64,000 nt of DNA from Mucilaginibacter phyllosphaerae (GCF_004378255.1 NZ_SNQG01000005.1:434001-498000); one strand, 5' to 3'; positions 10,252 to 20,076 are shown, numbered from the stretch's first letter. A program made the numbers and translations. The notes: generated by a model not told the origin, from the sequence alone.

Positions 10252-12552
10252 TTATTTTTTATTGTTTTTAGCGGGCTTGCCCTCTGTACATTTTACCTGT
10301 GCATCTATCACCGCAATGGTTACCATGTTTACAATCTCGCGCACGGAACTACCCAACTGCAGCACGTGCACCGGTTTTTTCATGCCCAGCAAAATAGGGC
10401 CTACGGCTTCTGCGCCGCCAATTTCCTGCAACAGCTTGTAAGCGATGTTACCTGATGCCAGGCCAGGGAAAATAAGCGTGTTAGCCGGTTTGCCGTTCAA
10501 TAACGAAAACGGAAAATTATCGGCAAGCAGATCTGAGTTTAAAGCAAAGTTAGCCTGCAGTTCGCCGTCTACAACGATGTTTGGATATTTCTCGTGCAGG
10601 ATGCGTACGGTTTCCCTGGTTTTTTCAGGGATCTCACCTTCGTTAGACCCAAAGTTTGAGTAGGACAGTACCGCGATGCGCGGCTTTATGTTAAATTGCG
10701 CAACCGAGCGTTCCATCAGTACGGTAATGTCTACCAGTTCCTGCGCGGTTGGGTTTATGTTAACCGTGGTATCACCAAAAAATACGGGCCCTTTTTCGGT
10801 AATCATCAGGTACATACCTGCAACGCGGTTCACACCGGCTTCGGTACCTATAATTTGCAGGGCTGGCTTTATGGTAGTGGCGTAATCCTTTGTCAGGCCG
10901 GATATTAAAGCATCTGCCTCGCCAAAATGTACCATACAAGCGCCGTAATAGTTGCGGTCAACCATCAGCTTTTTGGCTTCTGCCAGGGTAACCCCCTTAC
11001 GCTGGCGCTTTTTAAATAAAAACTCAGCAAATTCAAGCGAGCGCTCGGTACCTGCCCTCGGATCTATGATCTGTACATCGTCCAGGTCAAGCTCATTTTC
11101 TTTTATGATCTGTTTTATCTTTTCTGCATTACCCAAAAGTATCGGGATGGCAATGCCATCGTCTTTTACGATCTGGGCGGCACGCAGGATCTTGTAGGTA
11201 TCTGCTTCGGCAAACACAACGCGCTTAGGGTTCTGCTTGGCCTTGTTGGTAACATCGCGCAAAATTTTGTTGTTATTACCCAATCGCGAAAGCAATTCTT
11301 CGTGATAGGCCTCCCAATCGGTAATGGCTTTGCGCGCCACGCCCGATTCAATAGCCGCCCTGGCAACAGCCGAAGAAACTTCGGTTATCAGGCGCTGATC
11401 CATTGGTTTTGGGATGATGTAGTCGCGGCCAAACTTTAAGTTCGTAATGCCGTAAGCCAGGTTAACCGCTTCCGGTACAGGCTTTTTAGCCATTTCGGCT
11501 ATGGCCTTTACCGCCGCTATCTTCATTTCTTCGTTAATAGCGGTTGCCCTAACATCCAGCGCCCCACGGAAAATGTACGGGAAACCCAATACGTTGTTTA
11601 CCTGGTTTGGAAAGTCTGACCGGCCGGTAGCCATGATGATGTCTTTACGGGCAGCCGTGGCCAGATCGTAATTGATCTCCGGCTCGGGGTTGGCCATGGC
11701 AAACACGATCGGATTTTTGGCCATACCCACCAGCATGGCCGGGGTAACCACATTCCCTGCCGATAGGCCAACAAATACGTCGGCACCTTTCATGGCGTCG
11801 CTTAAAGAGGTGATATCGGTACGGTTTGTGGCGAATTGGAGGCGCATTTCGTCCAGATCTGTACGGTCTGGCGTAAGCAAACCGTTGATATCAAACATCA
11901 CCAGGTTTTCTTTTTTAACCCCCAGCGATAAATACATTTTGGTACACGAAACTGCTGCCGCGCCGGCGCCGTTCACTACCATTTTAATTTTATCCAGCTT
12001 TTTACCCTGTATCTCGCAGGCATTCATTAATGCTGCGCCGGATATAATGGCCGTACCATGCTGATCATCGTGCATTACGGGGATCTTCATTTCGGCTTTA
12101 AGCCTGCGTTCTATCTCAAAGCAGGTTGGGGCAGATATATCTTCGAGGTTTACCCCGCCAAAGGTTGGCTCAAGCGCCTTTACTATGTTTACAAATTCAT
12201 CAACCGTTTTGGCATTGATCTCCAGATCGAACACATCAATATCCGCATAGATCTTAAACAGCAGGCCTTTACCTTCCATTACCGGCTTGCTTGCCTCGGG
12301 GCCAATATTACCCAGGCCAAGCACGGCAGTACCGTTGCTTATTACAGCTACCAGGTTACCTTTAGCCGTGTATTTATATACATCCTCTACATTATCGGCA
12401 ATACGCAGGCAGGGCTCGGCAACACCCGGCGAATAGGCCAGGGTTAAATCGCGCTGAGAATTGGTAGGTTTGGTTGGTACTACCTGTATTTTACCTGGGC
12501 GGCCTTTTGCATGGTAATTTAAGGCGTCCTGTTTACGATTGGGTTTATTCAT
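10252..12552 (-). CDS. maeB: NADP-dependent malic enzyme with C-terminal phosphotransacetylase-like domain
   Basis: MaeB oxidatively decarboxylates malate to pyruvate with NADP+. The protein is about 766 residues from the ATG at 12552, which I prefer to a TTG nine bases upstream. The malic-enzyme domain (about 1-420) shows the [11 protein letters not shown] and DDQHGTAI motifs and the NAD(P)-binding stretch [12 protein letters not shown]. The C-terminal half (about 430-766) is a phosphate acetyl/butyryl-transferase domain, as in other large MaeB enzymes, where it usually serves allosteric control rather than catalysis. It is the first gene of the maeB-ruvA-sprA unit. Confidence 0.94.
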   Translation of the reverse strand: MNKPNRKQDALNYHAKGRPGKIQVVPTKPTNSQRDLTLAYSPGVAEPCLRIADNVEDVYKYTAKGNLVAVISNGTAVLGLGNIGPEASKPVMEGKGLLFKIYADIDVFDLEINAKTVDEFVNIVKALEPTFGGVNLEDISAPTCFEIERRLKAEMKIPVMHDDQHGTAIISGAALMNACEIQGKKLDKIKMVVNGAGAAAVSCTKMYLSLGVKKENLVMFDINGLLTPDRTDLDEMRLQFATNRTDITSLSDAMKGADVFVGLSAGNVVTPAMLVGMAKNPIVFAMANPEPEINYDLATAARKDIIMATGRSDFPNQVNNVLGFPYIFRGALDVRATAINEEMKIAAVKAIAEMAKKPVPEAVNLAYGITNLKFGRDYIIPKPMDQRLITEVSSAVARAAIESGVARKAITDWEAYHEELLSRLGNNNKILRDVTNKAKQNPKRVVFAEADTYKILRAAQIVKDDGIAIPILLGNAEKIKQIIKENELDLDDVQIIDPRAGTERSLEFAEFLFKKRQRKGVTLAEAKKLMVDRNYYGACMVHFGEADALISGLTKDYATTIKPALQIIGTEAGVNRVAGMYLMITEKGPVFFGDTTVNINPTAQELVDITVLMERSVAQFNIKPRIAVLSYSNFGSNEGEIPEKTRETVRILHEKYPNIVVDGELQANFALNSDLLADNFPFSLLNGKPANTLIFPGLASGNIAYKLLQEIGGAEAVGPILLGMKKPVHVLQLGSSVREIVNMVTIAVIDAQVKCTEGKPAKNNKK

Positions 12553-12574
12553 GGTTCTCAAAAATTCAAGCGCC

Positions 12575-12582
12575 CAAAATTA
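12575..12582 (-). promoter_or_regulatory. Candidate -7 element of the maeB operon promoter
   Basis: The minus strand reads TAATTTTG (TAnnTTTG), about 22 nt before the maeB ATG. It lies between the transglycosylase terminator and maeB, so it could drive maeB-ruvA-sprA. No convincing -33 TTTG was found. Confidence 0.4.
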
Positions 12583-12607
12583 CAATTACTTTTTCTGAAC
12601 TATCTAA

Positions 12608-12648
12608 TAAAAAAAGCCCGGCTTCGAAATACATCAAAACCGGGCTTT
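12608..12648 (-). terminator. Intrinsic terminator after the MltD-like gene
   Basis: A perfect 9-bp stem AAAGCCCGG / CCGGGCTTT (12613-12621 and 12640-12648) with an 18-nt loop. On the minus strand it is followed by a run of T, about 12 bp past the stop of the transglycosylase gene. Confidence 0.85.
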
Positions 12649-12659
12649 GTAAAAGCGGT

Positions 12660-13871
12660 TTATCCTTTGCCTATGTTAACCGGCAAACCCGGCAGCAGCG
12701 GCAGGGTTACGTTTGCCCCCAAAGATTTATTCCATTGCAGCAGATCGCCTATTTTAACATTGTATTTAGCGGCTATGGCAGCCAGGGTATCTCCTTTTTT
12801 GGTAACATGTACCAACATACTGCCGCCGGCTGCTGATGCAGACGGGACTTCTGCAGGTGTAGCAATAGCCACGTATTGAATAGGCTTCGGCATCCGGATG
12901 GGCGCATTCAAGTCGGTTATCGCATCACGCAGTATAGAACGGCGCTCGTCGCTTACCTGCGGGATAATAATTTTACGCGGAACGGCTGGTGTACCGTTAA
13001 CCAGTTGCTGCCTGTATGACGGGTTTAAAACGCAGAGGTCCTTCAGTGTCATCCCCAGCGCCTGCGATACCCGGCTAAGTGATACAAATTTATTTACCAT
13101 AACGGTATCGGTAACAATAGCCAGATCGCTGGTTTGCGGTACGATGTAATGATATTTATGATACTTCATTACATAGTTAACGGCAATAAAAGCAGGCACG
13201 TAACCACGGGTTTCGACAGGCAGCAGCTCGCGGATAGACCAGTAATCGTGTGTGCCGGTTTGCTCCAGCGCATGCAGTACATTGCTTTTACCACAATTAT
13301 ATGATGCAATGGCCAGCAGCCAGTCGCCAAATTGCAGGTAGGCATCTTTAAGGTATGCAGCTGCGGCGTTACTTGCCTGGATAGGATCGCGGCGCTCGTC
13401 AACATAATCGGTCATGCCCAGCCCGTAGATCTTTGCCGTTTCTGACATGAATTGCCAGGGCCCCGCCGCCCCCACCCTGGAAATGGCATTGGGGTTAAGC
13501 GCCGACTCTACTATCGACAGATATTTGATCTCGTCTGGAATACCGGCCTCATGAAAAGCCTTTTCGTATATAGGGAAGTAATATTTTGATAAGCCTATTA
13601 TGCGGCCCATTTCATCTCGGCGGCGTGCATAATTATCTATATAAGCCTGCACATAACCGTTATAATCAAGCGGCACTTCATTCTGGATAGAATCAAGCCT
13701 GCGTTTAAAAATATTGTTTTTGTAGATAGATACCGGGACTTGTATAGCCGGTAACAGTACATTGGTATCCTGCTGCAATAATACCGGTGCCAATGCCATT
13801 TCAGCTTTAATATCTGCTTTAACTATTTGTAAGGATAATGCACAAATAAAAAAAGTAAACAGTTTCTTCAT
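12660..13871 (-). CDS. MltD-like membrane-bound lytic murein transglycosylase with LysM
   Basis: Cleaves the glycan strand of peptidoglycan to 1,6-anhydro products in the periplasm. About 403 residues from the ATG at 13871, chosen over a TTG six bases upstream. It has an N-terminal signal peptide (KKLFTFFICALSLQIVKA). An SLT domain (about 90-230) includes the catalytic-Glu context LSIVESALNPNAIS and the family motifs AAGPWQFM and ASYNCG. The C-terminal LysM (about 352-400, HVTKKGDTLAAIAAKYNV) binds peptidoglycan. A second, weaker LysM-like stretch lies near 250-300 (FVSLSRVSQALGMTLKDLCVLNP). It follows gatA after 58 bp on the same strand and ends at a clear terminator. Confidence 0.9.
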   Translation of the reverse strand: MKKLFTFFICALSLQIVKADIKAEMALAPVLLQQDTNVLLPAIQVPVSIYKNNIFKRRLDSIQNEVPLDYNGYVQAYIDNYARRRDEMGRIIGLSKYYFPIYEKAFHEAGIPDEIKYLSIVESALNPNAISRVGAAGPWQFMSETAKIYGLGMTDYVDERRDPIQASNAAAAYLKDAYLQFGDWLLAIASYNCGKSNVLHALEQTGTHDYWSIRELLPVETRGYVPAFIAVNYVMKYHKYHYIVPQTSDLAIVTDTVMVNKFVSLSRVSQALGMTLKDLCVLNPSYRQQLVNGTPAVPRKIIIPQVSDERRSILRDAITDLNAPIRMPKPIQYVAIATPAEVPSASAAGGSMLVHVTKKGDTLAAIAAKYNVKIGDLLQWNKSLGANVTLPLLPGLPVNIGKG

Positions 13872-13929
13872 GATCAAAATTTACCGTTCAGAAAAAAATT
13901 TCGCTGCACTATTACTAATATAGTAATAA

Positions 13930-15354
13930 TTATAGCTGCATAAAATATTCAGAAAAATTAAGCAGCGCCTGTTCGTCGAAACTTTTGGTTAATAATTGTA
14001 ACCCTAACGGCAATCCCTTGCTATTATTGCCTGCCGGGAGCGATATGGCAGGCATGCCACATAACGATGCCTGAACGGTAAAAATATCGTATAAATAGGT
14101 TACTACCGGGTCTTTTTCTTTCACCCCCAGCGCAAAAGCAGGCTCGGGCGCAGTAGGGGTTAAAATAAAATCAAACTCCTTTAAAATCTCGTTGGTTTTG
14201 TCCTGTATCAGGCGGCGTACTTTTTGGGCCTTGGCGTAATAGGCATCATAATAACCTGCACTTAACACAAAAGTGCCCAGCATAATGCGGCGTTTAACCT
14301 CTTTACCAAATCCTTCAGACCGGCTTAATTTATAAGTCGATTCCAAGTCGGTTGCATTAGGGCTGCGGTAGCCGTAATGTACGCCATCATACCGGGCCAG
14401 GTTTGACGAAGACTCGGCCATGGCCAAAATATAATAGGTAGGTACCAGGTAATCCAGGTGCTCAAAAGATATGGGCTTAACGGTATGCCCGTCGGCGCGC
14501 AGTTTCTCTATATAAGTGGTAAGCGTAGCTTTTACATCGGCATCTACCCCAGGGCTTGACAGGGCCTCCTGCAGGTAAGCGATCTTCTTTTTGCCGGTAT
14601 CCTTTTTCAGATCAGCAGCAGAGGTAACGGGCCTTTGCGACAAAGTGCCGTCGTACTCATCCGCCCCGGATAATATTTCTAACAACAGCGCAGCATCAGC
14701 AACAGATCTTGTTAAGGAGCCAACCTGATCAAAAGAGGAGGCATAACTGATGATACCATAGCGCGATATGCGCCCATACGTAGGCTTTAGGCCCACTACG
14801 CCGCAAAATGCAGCCGGTTGCCTAACCGAGCCGCCGGTATCTGTACCGATAGCTGCATGGCACATGCCCGCCTGCACAGCTACCGCCGATCCGCCGGATG
14901 AGCCCCCTGATACGCGAGTATTATCGGCATCGTTTTTTACAGGGCCAAAAAAAGAATTTTCGTTAGCGGCGCCCATGGCAAACTCATCGCAATTAGCACG
15001 GCCAATAATAATGGCATCCTCTGCCAACAGCCGCTCTACCACGGTAGAGGAATAGATAGAAGTAAAATCCGCTAAAATTTTTGATGATGCAGATACCTTA
15101 TGGCCCTTGTAGCAAATATTATCTTTTATGGCGATAACCATACCGGCCAGTTTGCCGGCGGTACCTTTACTTATACGTGCATCAATTTCTTTTGCAGAAG
15201 CTTTGGCCTCATCTTCAAAAACTTCGTTAAAAACATTAAGATGTGCTTTTGCCTTTATTTGCTGAAGATAACCCTTTACAAGGCCTTCAGCCGTGATCTC
15301 TCCGCTTGATAAGCCGCTTTTAATTTCGGCGTAAGAGGAATAGTTTTTAGCCAT
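13930..15354 (-). CDS. gatA: Glutamyl-tRNA(Gln)/aspartyl-tRNA(Asn) amidotransferase subunit A
   Basis: GatA releases ammonia from glutamine for transamidation of mischarged Glu-tRNA(Gln) or Asp-tRNA(Asn). At 474 residues it has the usual length. The amidase-signature domain carries the catalytic Lys (VIAIKDNI), the Gly/Ser-rich motif RVSGGSSGGSAVAV and the nucleophile region GTDTGGSVRQPAAF. The KPTYGRISRYG stretch is typical of GatA rather than of a generic amidase. gatB and gatC are not in the window. It has its own probable promoter on the tat-gene terminator hairpin and may read on into the transglycosylase gene. Confidence 0.95.
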   Translation of the reverse strand: MAKNYSSYAEIKSGLSSGEITAEGLVKGYLQQIKAKAHLNVFNEVFEDEAKASAKEIDARISKGTAGKLAGMVIAIKDNICYKGHKVSASSKILADFTSIYSSTVVERLLAEDAIIIGRANCDEFAMGAANENSFFGPVKNDADNTRVSGGSSGGSAVAVQAGMCHAAIGTDTGGSVRQPAAFCGVVGLKPTYGRISRYGIISYASSFDQVGSLTRSVADAALLLEILSGADEYDGTLSQRPVTSAADLKKDTGKKKIAYLQEALSSPGVDADVKATLTTYIEKLRADGHTVKPISFEHLDYLVPTYYILAMAESSSNLARYDGVHYGYRSPNATDLESTYKLSRSEGFGKEVKRRIMLGTFVLSAGYYDAYYAKAQKVRRLIQDKTNEILKEFDFILTPTAPEPAFALGVKEKDPVVTYLYDIFTVQASLCGMPAISLPAGNNSKGLPLGLQLLTKSFDEQALLNFSEYFMQL

Positions 15355-15369
15355 GGGCCTAAAATAAAA

Positions 15370-15411
15370 AAACTTATCTGTTGAAGCATAAATATTTCAA
15401 CAGATAAGTTT
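15370..15411 (-). terminator. 16-bp perfect hairpin: tatA terminator and gatA 5' leader
   Basis: Perfect 16-bp arms (15370-15385 and 15396-15411) around a 10-nt loop. On the minus strand a T-rich tail follows, so it should terminate the tatA-like transcript. It also lies just inside the predicted start of the gatA transcript, so it would form the 5' end of the gatA leader. Confidence 0.8.
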
Positions 15412-15413
15412 AT

Positions 15414-15444
15414 CAAAATTATCAGCTACGTTTAACTGCAGCAA
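15414..15444 (-). promoter_or_regulatory. Predicted gatA promoter
   Basis: On the minus strand, TTG (15444-15442), a 20-bp spacer, then TAATTTTG (15421-15414). This is a close match to the Bacteroidota primary sigma consensus. Transcription would begin about 15409, within the hairpin at 15370-15411, leaving a leader of about 55 nt. Confidence 0.55.
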
Positions 15445-15455
15445 TTACATCAAAA

Positions 15456-15650
15456 TTAAACCTTTGGTTTTTCTTCGGTAGTTGTTGTGTTTGTAGTATT
15501 AGCAGTGTTGGTTTCGCCGTTTTGTGCGTCTTTAAATTCTTTAACGCCCCGGCCTAAACCTTTCATCAGTTCGGGAATTTTTTTACCACCGAACATAATT
15601 AATATTGCAACGATGATCAATATGATCTCTGGTGCGCCTAATCCACCCAT
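15456..15650 (-). CDS. tatA: Sec-independent protein translocase TatA/E-type subunit
   Basis: TatA oligomers form the transport path for folded twin-arginine proteins in the inner membrane. The 64-residue protein has one hydrophobic helix (about 8-22, [16 protein letters not shown]). The FGG-KKIPE hinge follows, then an amphipathic helix ([15 protein letters not shown]) and a polar Thr/Asn/Glu-rich tail. Length and hinge are typical. It lies 38 bp downstream of the longer Tat protein gene and ends at a terminator. No tatC is in the window. Confidence 0.92.
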   Translation of the reverse strand: MGGLGAPEIILIIVAILIMFGGKKIPELMKGLGRGVKEFKDAQNGETNTANTTNTTTTEEKPKV

Positions 15651-15688
15651 GATTTTTAAGTTTTATGTAATGTTAAATATTTTTGTTG

Positions 15689-16195
15689 TTATTTATACTC
15701 TTCTTCTATTGTTTTTTTAACCGGCTCATCTTCCTTTTTTGCCAGATCGATGGTAGTTTTTGCACTGTTTGTTGCCGGGTGTTTTAACTCCGCATCATGC
15801 TCATACGTTGCATCCTCGGCAGCGGCCAGTTCATTATCGGTTACGTGGGCATGCTCTTCTGCATCAGTTACGGTAGTGTAGCCCTGGTATGCCGGGATGG
15901 TACCCGCTACCGGCTCGTAAGTATGTTCAGATCCGGTAGCCGGCTCGGCTTCTTTTCCTGCTTCTTCTGCAATTTCTGCCGCCTTTTCGGTTTTCTTTTC
16001 TTCGTAATTGTTTATCTGGTTGTTAATTTCGCGTTTAACATCTTCAGATGCATCCTTAAAATCACGGATACCCTTACCCAGTCCGCGTGCTATTTCGGGT
16101 AATTTTTTGCCGCCAAAAAGCATAAGTGCCGCAAATACAATCAGCACCATTTCGCCGCTGCCTATATTTAAAAATAATAGAACTGAACTTAACAT
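15689..16195 (-). CDS. TatA/TatB-family twin-arginine translocase protein with long tail
   Basis: A 168-residue protein whose first 60 residues match TatA/B: a membrane helix (GEMVLIVFAALMLFGG), the hinge KKLPE and an amphipathic helix (IARGLGKGIRDFKDASEDV). The remaining 100 residues are an acidic, Ala/Glu/Lys-rich, probably disordered cytoplasmic extension, longer than in most TatA proteins. The two adjacent Tat genes may act as TatA- and TatB-like partners, with this longer one the better TatB candidate; the sequence does not decide it. Confidence 0.85.
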   Translation of the reverse strand: MLSSVLLFLNIGSGEMVLIVFAALMLFGGKKLPEIARGLGKGIRDFKDASEDVKREINNQINNYEEKKTEKAAEIAEEAGKEAEPATGSEHTYEPVAGTIPAYQGYTTVTDAEEHAHVTDNELAAAEDATYEHDAELKHPATNSAKTTIDLAKKEDEPVKKTIEEEYK

Positions 16196-16249
16196 CGTAT
16201 TAAATTAAGATTACAAATATATACAATTAGTATAGGATAAGGTTTAAAA

Positions 16250-17545
16250 TCAATTCGGCGCCAGCCACAATCTCGGGTCAACAAAGTTAGTACCTTTTGA
16301 TAGTGTAAAGATGGTAGTGGCATCACCCGTTGACGGATCTAACGCTACCGTACCAATTGTTTGCTTGGTACTTACTTTTTGCCCTTTAGCTACATTTACC
16401 GTTCTTAAATTTTGATAGGCCGTAAAATACTCGCCATGTTTTATTACCACAAGGTAAGTGCCGCTTATATCCATTATTGTTTTTACTTCACCCTCAAACA
16501 CCGCCCTTACGGCTGCACCTGTGTTGGTACGGATCTCGTACCCGGTATTATCATTCCGGATGCCATCTGCATCGGTATAAGTACCAAAACCATGTACCAG
16601 CTGCCCAGTAGCTACCGGCCATGGTAAACGGCCCTTGTTACCTAAAAAGTCGTTACTTAACCTGGCAGCTTCCGGCGTAGAGTTTAAGATCTCGCTGTTG
16701 GTTGATGCCTTTGTTATCGGCTTTTTAGTGGGGGCTGCCACCTCGCGGTTTTCGGCTTTGGCTTTTGCCGCTGCTATCCGCGCTGCCTCCCTTGCTTCGG
16801 CTTCGGCCTTGCGCTTCGCTTCTTCTACCTCACGCCTGATGGCGTTTAAGGTTTCCTGCCTGTTACGTGCCAGCCTTTTCTGCACGTCGCGTTGCTGCTG
16901 CTTCAGTTCTCCCTGGTGTTTAGACAGGTCGGTAATAACTTTTACCTGCGTATTTTTGGCCTTGCCTAATTCTTCTTTTTCTTTCTCCTGGTTTTGCAGC
17001 AGGTTATTCTTTTCCTTTTTATCCTTATCAAGCTCCACTATTTTTACATGCAGATCTTTCTGTGTGCCCTGTATGTAACCGGCCTGCCGCTCGCGGTAGG
17101 TGCCAAACTGCTGTAAATACTTTAAACGCCTGTAGGCCTGGTTAAAGTCTTTTGATGCAAAAATAAACATCAGCTTATTGTAGGCACTTTGATTACGATA
17201 AGCAAACAATACCATGCCCGCATATTCTTTTTTGAGCTGATCTAACTGGCTTTGTAAACTACGTACGGTATTATTGCTCTCAGAGATTTGGTTATCTAAG
17301 TTTCTTACTTCGGAATTGATATTGGTTATCTTTTCTTCGCGCAGGTTTATTTGCGCCTTAAGTATGTTAAGCTGTTTTAATGATACTTTTTTATTGCTGG
17401 CCGTTTCCTGATATTCGCGGTTTAGCTGCTCCAGTTCGTCTGTCAGTTTATCGCGCCTGCGTTTAAGCTCGGCACTGCTTTGTGCAAAAACACCCGAAGC
17501 AGCAAATACAAAAACAAAAAATAATGCGGCTCTAAAAAATTTCAT
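16250..17545 (-). CDS. EnvC-like murein hydrolase activator (coiled coil plus degenerate M23/LytM)
   Basis: A 431-residue periplasmic protein: signal peptide 1-21, a long coiled coil (about 22-260) and a LytM/peptidase M23 domain (about 300-431). In M23 enzymes zinc is held by a His and Asp in a HxGxDI-like motif and by HxH and LHFE-type His residues. Here the corresponding positions read NTGYEI, AYQNL and IFTL, so all of these ligands appear lost. That is the EnvC/NlpD pattern, in which the domain activates amidases during division instead of cutting peptidoglycan. It lies 16 bp after the DUF4292 gene and belongs to the TPR-DUF4292-M23 run. Confidence 0.88.
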   Translation of the reverse strand: MKFFRAALFFVFVFAASGVFAQSSAELKRRRDKLTDELEQLNREYQETASNKKVSLKQLNILKAQINLREEKITNINSEVRNLDNQISESNNTVRSLQSQLDQLKKEYAGMVLFAYRNQSAYNKLMFIFASKDFNQAYRRLKYLQQFGTYRERQAGYIQGTQKDLHVKIVELDKDKKEKNNLLQNQEKEKEELGKAKNTQVKVITDLSKHQGELKQQQRDVQKRLARNRQETLNAIRREVEEAKRKAEAEAREAARIAAAKAKAENREVAAPTKKPITKASTNSEILNSTPEAARLSNDFLGNKGRLPWPVATGQLVHGFGTYTDADGIRNDNTGYEIRTNTGAAVRAVFEGEVKTIMDISGTYLVVIKHGEYFTAYQNLRTVNVAKGQKVSTKQTIGTVALDPSTGDATTIFTLSKGTNFVDPRLWLAPN

Positions 17546-17561
17546 TCATCAAAAATATAAT

Positions 17562-18365
17562 TTAATTAGCAGCTTCGTAACTTTTTGGGATACTAAAAGG
17601 ATATTCGAGCGGCTTATCAAACTCGGCCTGGGTATAACGCAGGTTTAACTTTATTTTTTTATCGCCCGCGGCAGATGAAATATCTATCTGCGAAGGGATA
17701 ACCCTGTTATCTGCCTGTATAAAAATATTATTGGCCACCTGTAATGATTTGCCGCCAAACTGGTTAGCCAAATTGGTTTGTGTAACCTTCATATCCGGCC
17801 CTAACAATAGTTTATAAACCAGATCCTGCAGCTTGCCTGATAAGATGATGTTATTACCCTGTGTCGTAAAATCGCCGTTATTATTGTTCACCACCTCGGG
17901 GATAGCGTTACCCAGCAACAGTGCCTGCAGGGTTTTAAAGGTTACCTGCCTGCTTGCATAGGTATATACATAGCTAAACGGCTTTTTAAGGTACACGTTT
18001 TGCAAACGGTTCACCACAATGATGCTATCGGGCGTTATTTGTGCACGGGCAACCTCAATACCAATAATAGCGGTGATAGAGACCCAGATCTTCTGATCGC
18101 GCGCCATGCGGATGTTCAGCGTAACATCATTACTGTTCCCGTTAATATCCAGCTTGGTTTTGGCTTTGCCGGTAAAGGTATTAAAGGTTACCTGTTTTGC
18201 GCGGATGGCCTCCAGCCGGGCGCGCATGGTATTTTCTTTAAGGGCTGCCGAATCTACACCGGGTGTAGTTGGGCGGTTTACAACAACCAGCTTTTTAGAT
18301 TTGCATGCCACAAGGGCCACAAGGCAAAAAGCAATGGCTATTTTATTCCAGGTATTTCTTTTCAT
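17562..18365 (-). CDS. DUF4292 lipoprotein
   Basis: A 267-residue protein with a lipoprotein signal (lipobox LVALVAC, Cys about residue 21), so probably attached to a membrane in the periplasm. The rest matches the DUF4292 family known from Bacteroidota: beta-rich, with NTFTGKAKTKLDING near the start and YPFSIPKSYE near the end. The fold class resembles LolA/LolB-type lipoprotein carriers, but that link is only inference. It overlaps the end of the TPR gene by 23 bp and is followed at once by the EnvC-like gene, so translation is probably coupled. Confidence 0.85.
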   Translation of the reverse strand: MKRNTWNKIAIAFCLVALVACKSKKLVVVNRPTTPGVDSAALKENTMRARLEAIRAKQVTFNTFTGKAKTKLDINGNSNDVTLNIRMARDQKIWVSITAIIGIEVARAQITPDSIIVVNRLQNVYLKKPFSYVYTYASRQVTFKTLQALLLGNAIPEVVNNNNGDFTTQGNNIILSGKLQDLVYKLLLGPDMKVTQTNLANQFGGKSLQVANNIFIQADNRVIPSQIDISSAAGDKKIKLNLRYTQAEFDKPLEYPFSIPKSYEAAN

Positions 18366-20076
18366 TTATCTTACGTTCTAAAACCGGAGACTGCCCTCCC
18401 TGTGCTTTTGCCTTTAACCAATTTTGCACGGCAGCATCTGTATTTCCCAAAAAAAACAGGATATCGCCATAATGTTCTGTCTTTACGGGACTTTTTCCTT
18501 TATCATGTAAGAGCGATCTTTCTATCCAAAGTTTAGCCCCGGCATAGTTTTTTTGTTTAAACAAGATCCAGGCGTAGGTATCTTCAAACGATGCTGTGTT
18601 TGGCTGCAGGCTGTTACTTTGTTTAGACATTTGTGCCGCCTTATCTAACTGCTCATTCCTTAACGACAAATAGTAGGCATAATTGTTCAGCGTAAAAGCG
18701 TTACCGGGGTTTATTTCTATGGCCTTATCATAGGCTATATCAGAGCTTTTATGATCGCCCAGCGAGTGGTAACAATCCCCCAGGGCCGAATAGCCTTGCG
18801 ATAGCAAATCCTTATCCTGGGTTTCTAAAGAAATAGCATTTTTAATGTAGCCGATGGCCTTGTTATAATCGCGCTTTTGCTGCCAGGCCACGCCAACCAT
18901 ATAATTCATCCATGCCTGGTTAGGGAAAAACGACAGGGACGTTTCACCGTCTTTTATGGCCGCTTCAAGGTCATTTTCTCCCAAATCTATCCGCACCAGC
19001 TGCTCCTGAACGCTGTACGCCTGCCCATCTAAACTAATGGCTTTTTTGTAGGCGGCTTTTGCCTCGGGCACTTTTTCGCTTTGCAGCAGCATATCGCCGT
19101 ACATGGCGAAGGCCTTGCTTTCGGCAGGGTGCGCTATGGTTAAGATCCGGCTCAATTCCAATGCACTTGCCCTTGCGTTAGGTTCAGGAAACTTGGGCAC
19201 ATAACCTAAAATTATTTTTATTTTTTGTTCGATATCCAATTCGGGGTTGGCAAAGGCTATTTCTAACTCATCGTAGCTGGCTTCGGGGTTATTCTTTTCG
19301 CGATAGATATCGGCCAGGGCAAGGTGTATAATGCCACTTTTAGGATCTATCACTCTGGCTTTTTGCAGCACAGCCAGGGCTTTATCGTTTAAACCGTTTG
19401 AGTTGTAGATCTCGGCCTGCATCAGGTAATACTTCATCTGGCCGGGGTTAGCCGCTATCAGATCATCCAGGGTTGCTGCTGCCTTTTTAACATCGCCCTG
19501 CCGCAGATATATTTTTTGGCGGTTCAGCGTCAGGTCTTCACTTACTCCTGCCAGCTCTTCTACCTTATCATACATTTTTAAAGCCTCATCGTATCTTTTC
19601 TGGATAGACAGGGCGTTGGCTTTATCGTAATAATAATCGGGCTTGTCGGGGTTTAGGCGTATCAGTTCGTTAAAAACGTTTTGCAGCTTATCTATATCGT
19701 TTGTTTTTTCGTAACTGCCGGCAAGGGCTACCCAGTACCATTCGTTATTGGGGTTTATGGTTACAGCCCGTTCCAGCAGGTTTTGTACAACAGGGGTGTT
19801 ATTTTGCCCTTTTTCCAGATTGGCCAACTCAAACATACTGGCATCATTTGTTGGGTCTATCTGCAGTACACGGTTAAATAATTCGGCGGCAAGTTTTTTA
19901 TTCTCAACCGTTTTCTCTCTCAGGGCCGAAAAAAAGAGCTGTTTTACCATACCGCTATCGGCAGCCGTGAGGGGTTTTGCGGCAATTGCAGCAGCGTTTA
20001 CCCTGCCTGGCTTTGTTTGTGCCAAACCGGTTAAAGTTGCCCCTGTAAATAATATGATTGCCGGTACTATCTTCAT
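18343..20076 (-). CDS. Tetratricopeptide-repeat protein, secreted or periplasmic
   Basis: A 577-residue protein with an N-terminal signal sequence (MKIVPAIILFTGATLTGLA) and TPR repeats over nearly its whole length. Examples are LEKGQNNTPVVQNLLERAV, GDCYHSLGDHKSSDIAYDKA and GDILFFLGNTDAAVQNWLKA. No catalytic domain was seen, so a scaffolding role in the envelope is likely. The 3' end overlaps the DUF4292 gene, and the flippase gene lies 18 bp upstream, pointing to one operon. The partner protein cannot be read from the sequence. Confidence 0.85.
   Translation of the reverse strand: MKIVPAIILFTGATLTGLAQTKPGRVNAAAIAAKPLTAADSGMVKQLFFSALREKTVENKKLAAELFNRVLQIDPTNDASMFELANLEKGQNNTPVVQNLLERAVTINPNNEWYWVALAGSYEKTNDIDKLQNVFNELIRLNPDKPDYYYDKANALSIQKRYDEALKMYDKVEELAGVSEDLTLNRQKIYLRQGDVKKAAATLDDLIAANPGQMKYYLMQAEIYNSNGLNDKALAVLQKARVIDPKSGIIHLALADIYREKNNPEASYDELEIAFANPELDIEQKIKIILGYVPKFPEPNARASALELSRILTIAHPAESKAFAMYGDMLLQSEKVPEAKAAYKKAISLDGQAYSVQEQLVRIDLGENDLEAAIKDGETSLSFFPNQAWMNYMVGVAWQQKRDYNKAIGYIKNAISLETQDKDLLSQGYSALGDCYHSLGDHKSSDIAYDKAIEINPGNAFTLNNYAYYLSLRNEQLDKAAQMSKQSNSLQPNTASFEDTYAWILFKQKNYAGAKLWIERSLLHDKGKSPVKTEHYGDILFFLGNTDAAVQNWLKAKAQGGQSPVLERKINEKKYLE

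Noticed and set aside
12553..12561. TTG start for the malic enzyme
   Set aside because: The ATG nine bases later gives the usual N-terminus; the same logic moved the starts of the transglycosylase, the response regulator, the kinase, the XRE, HD and MtfA genes.
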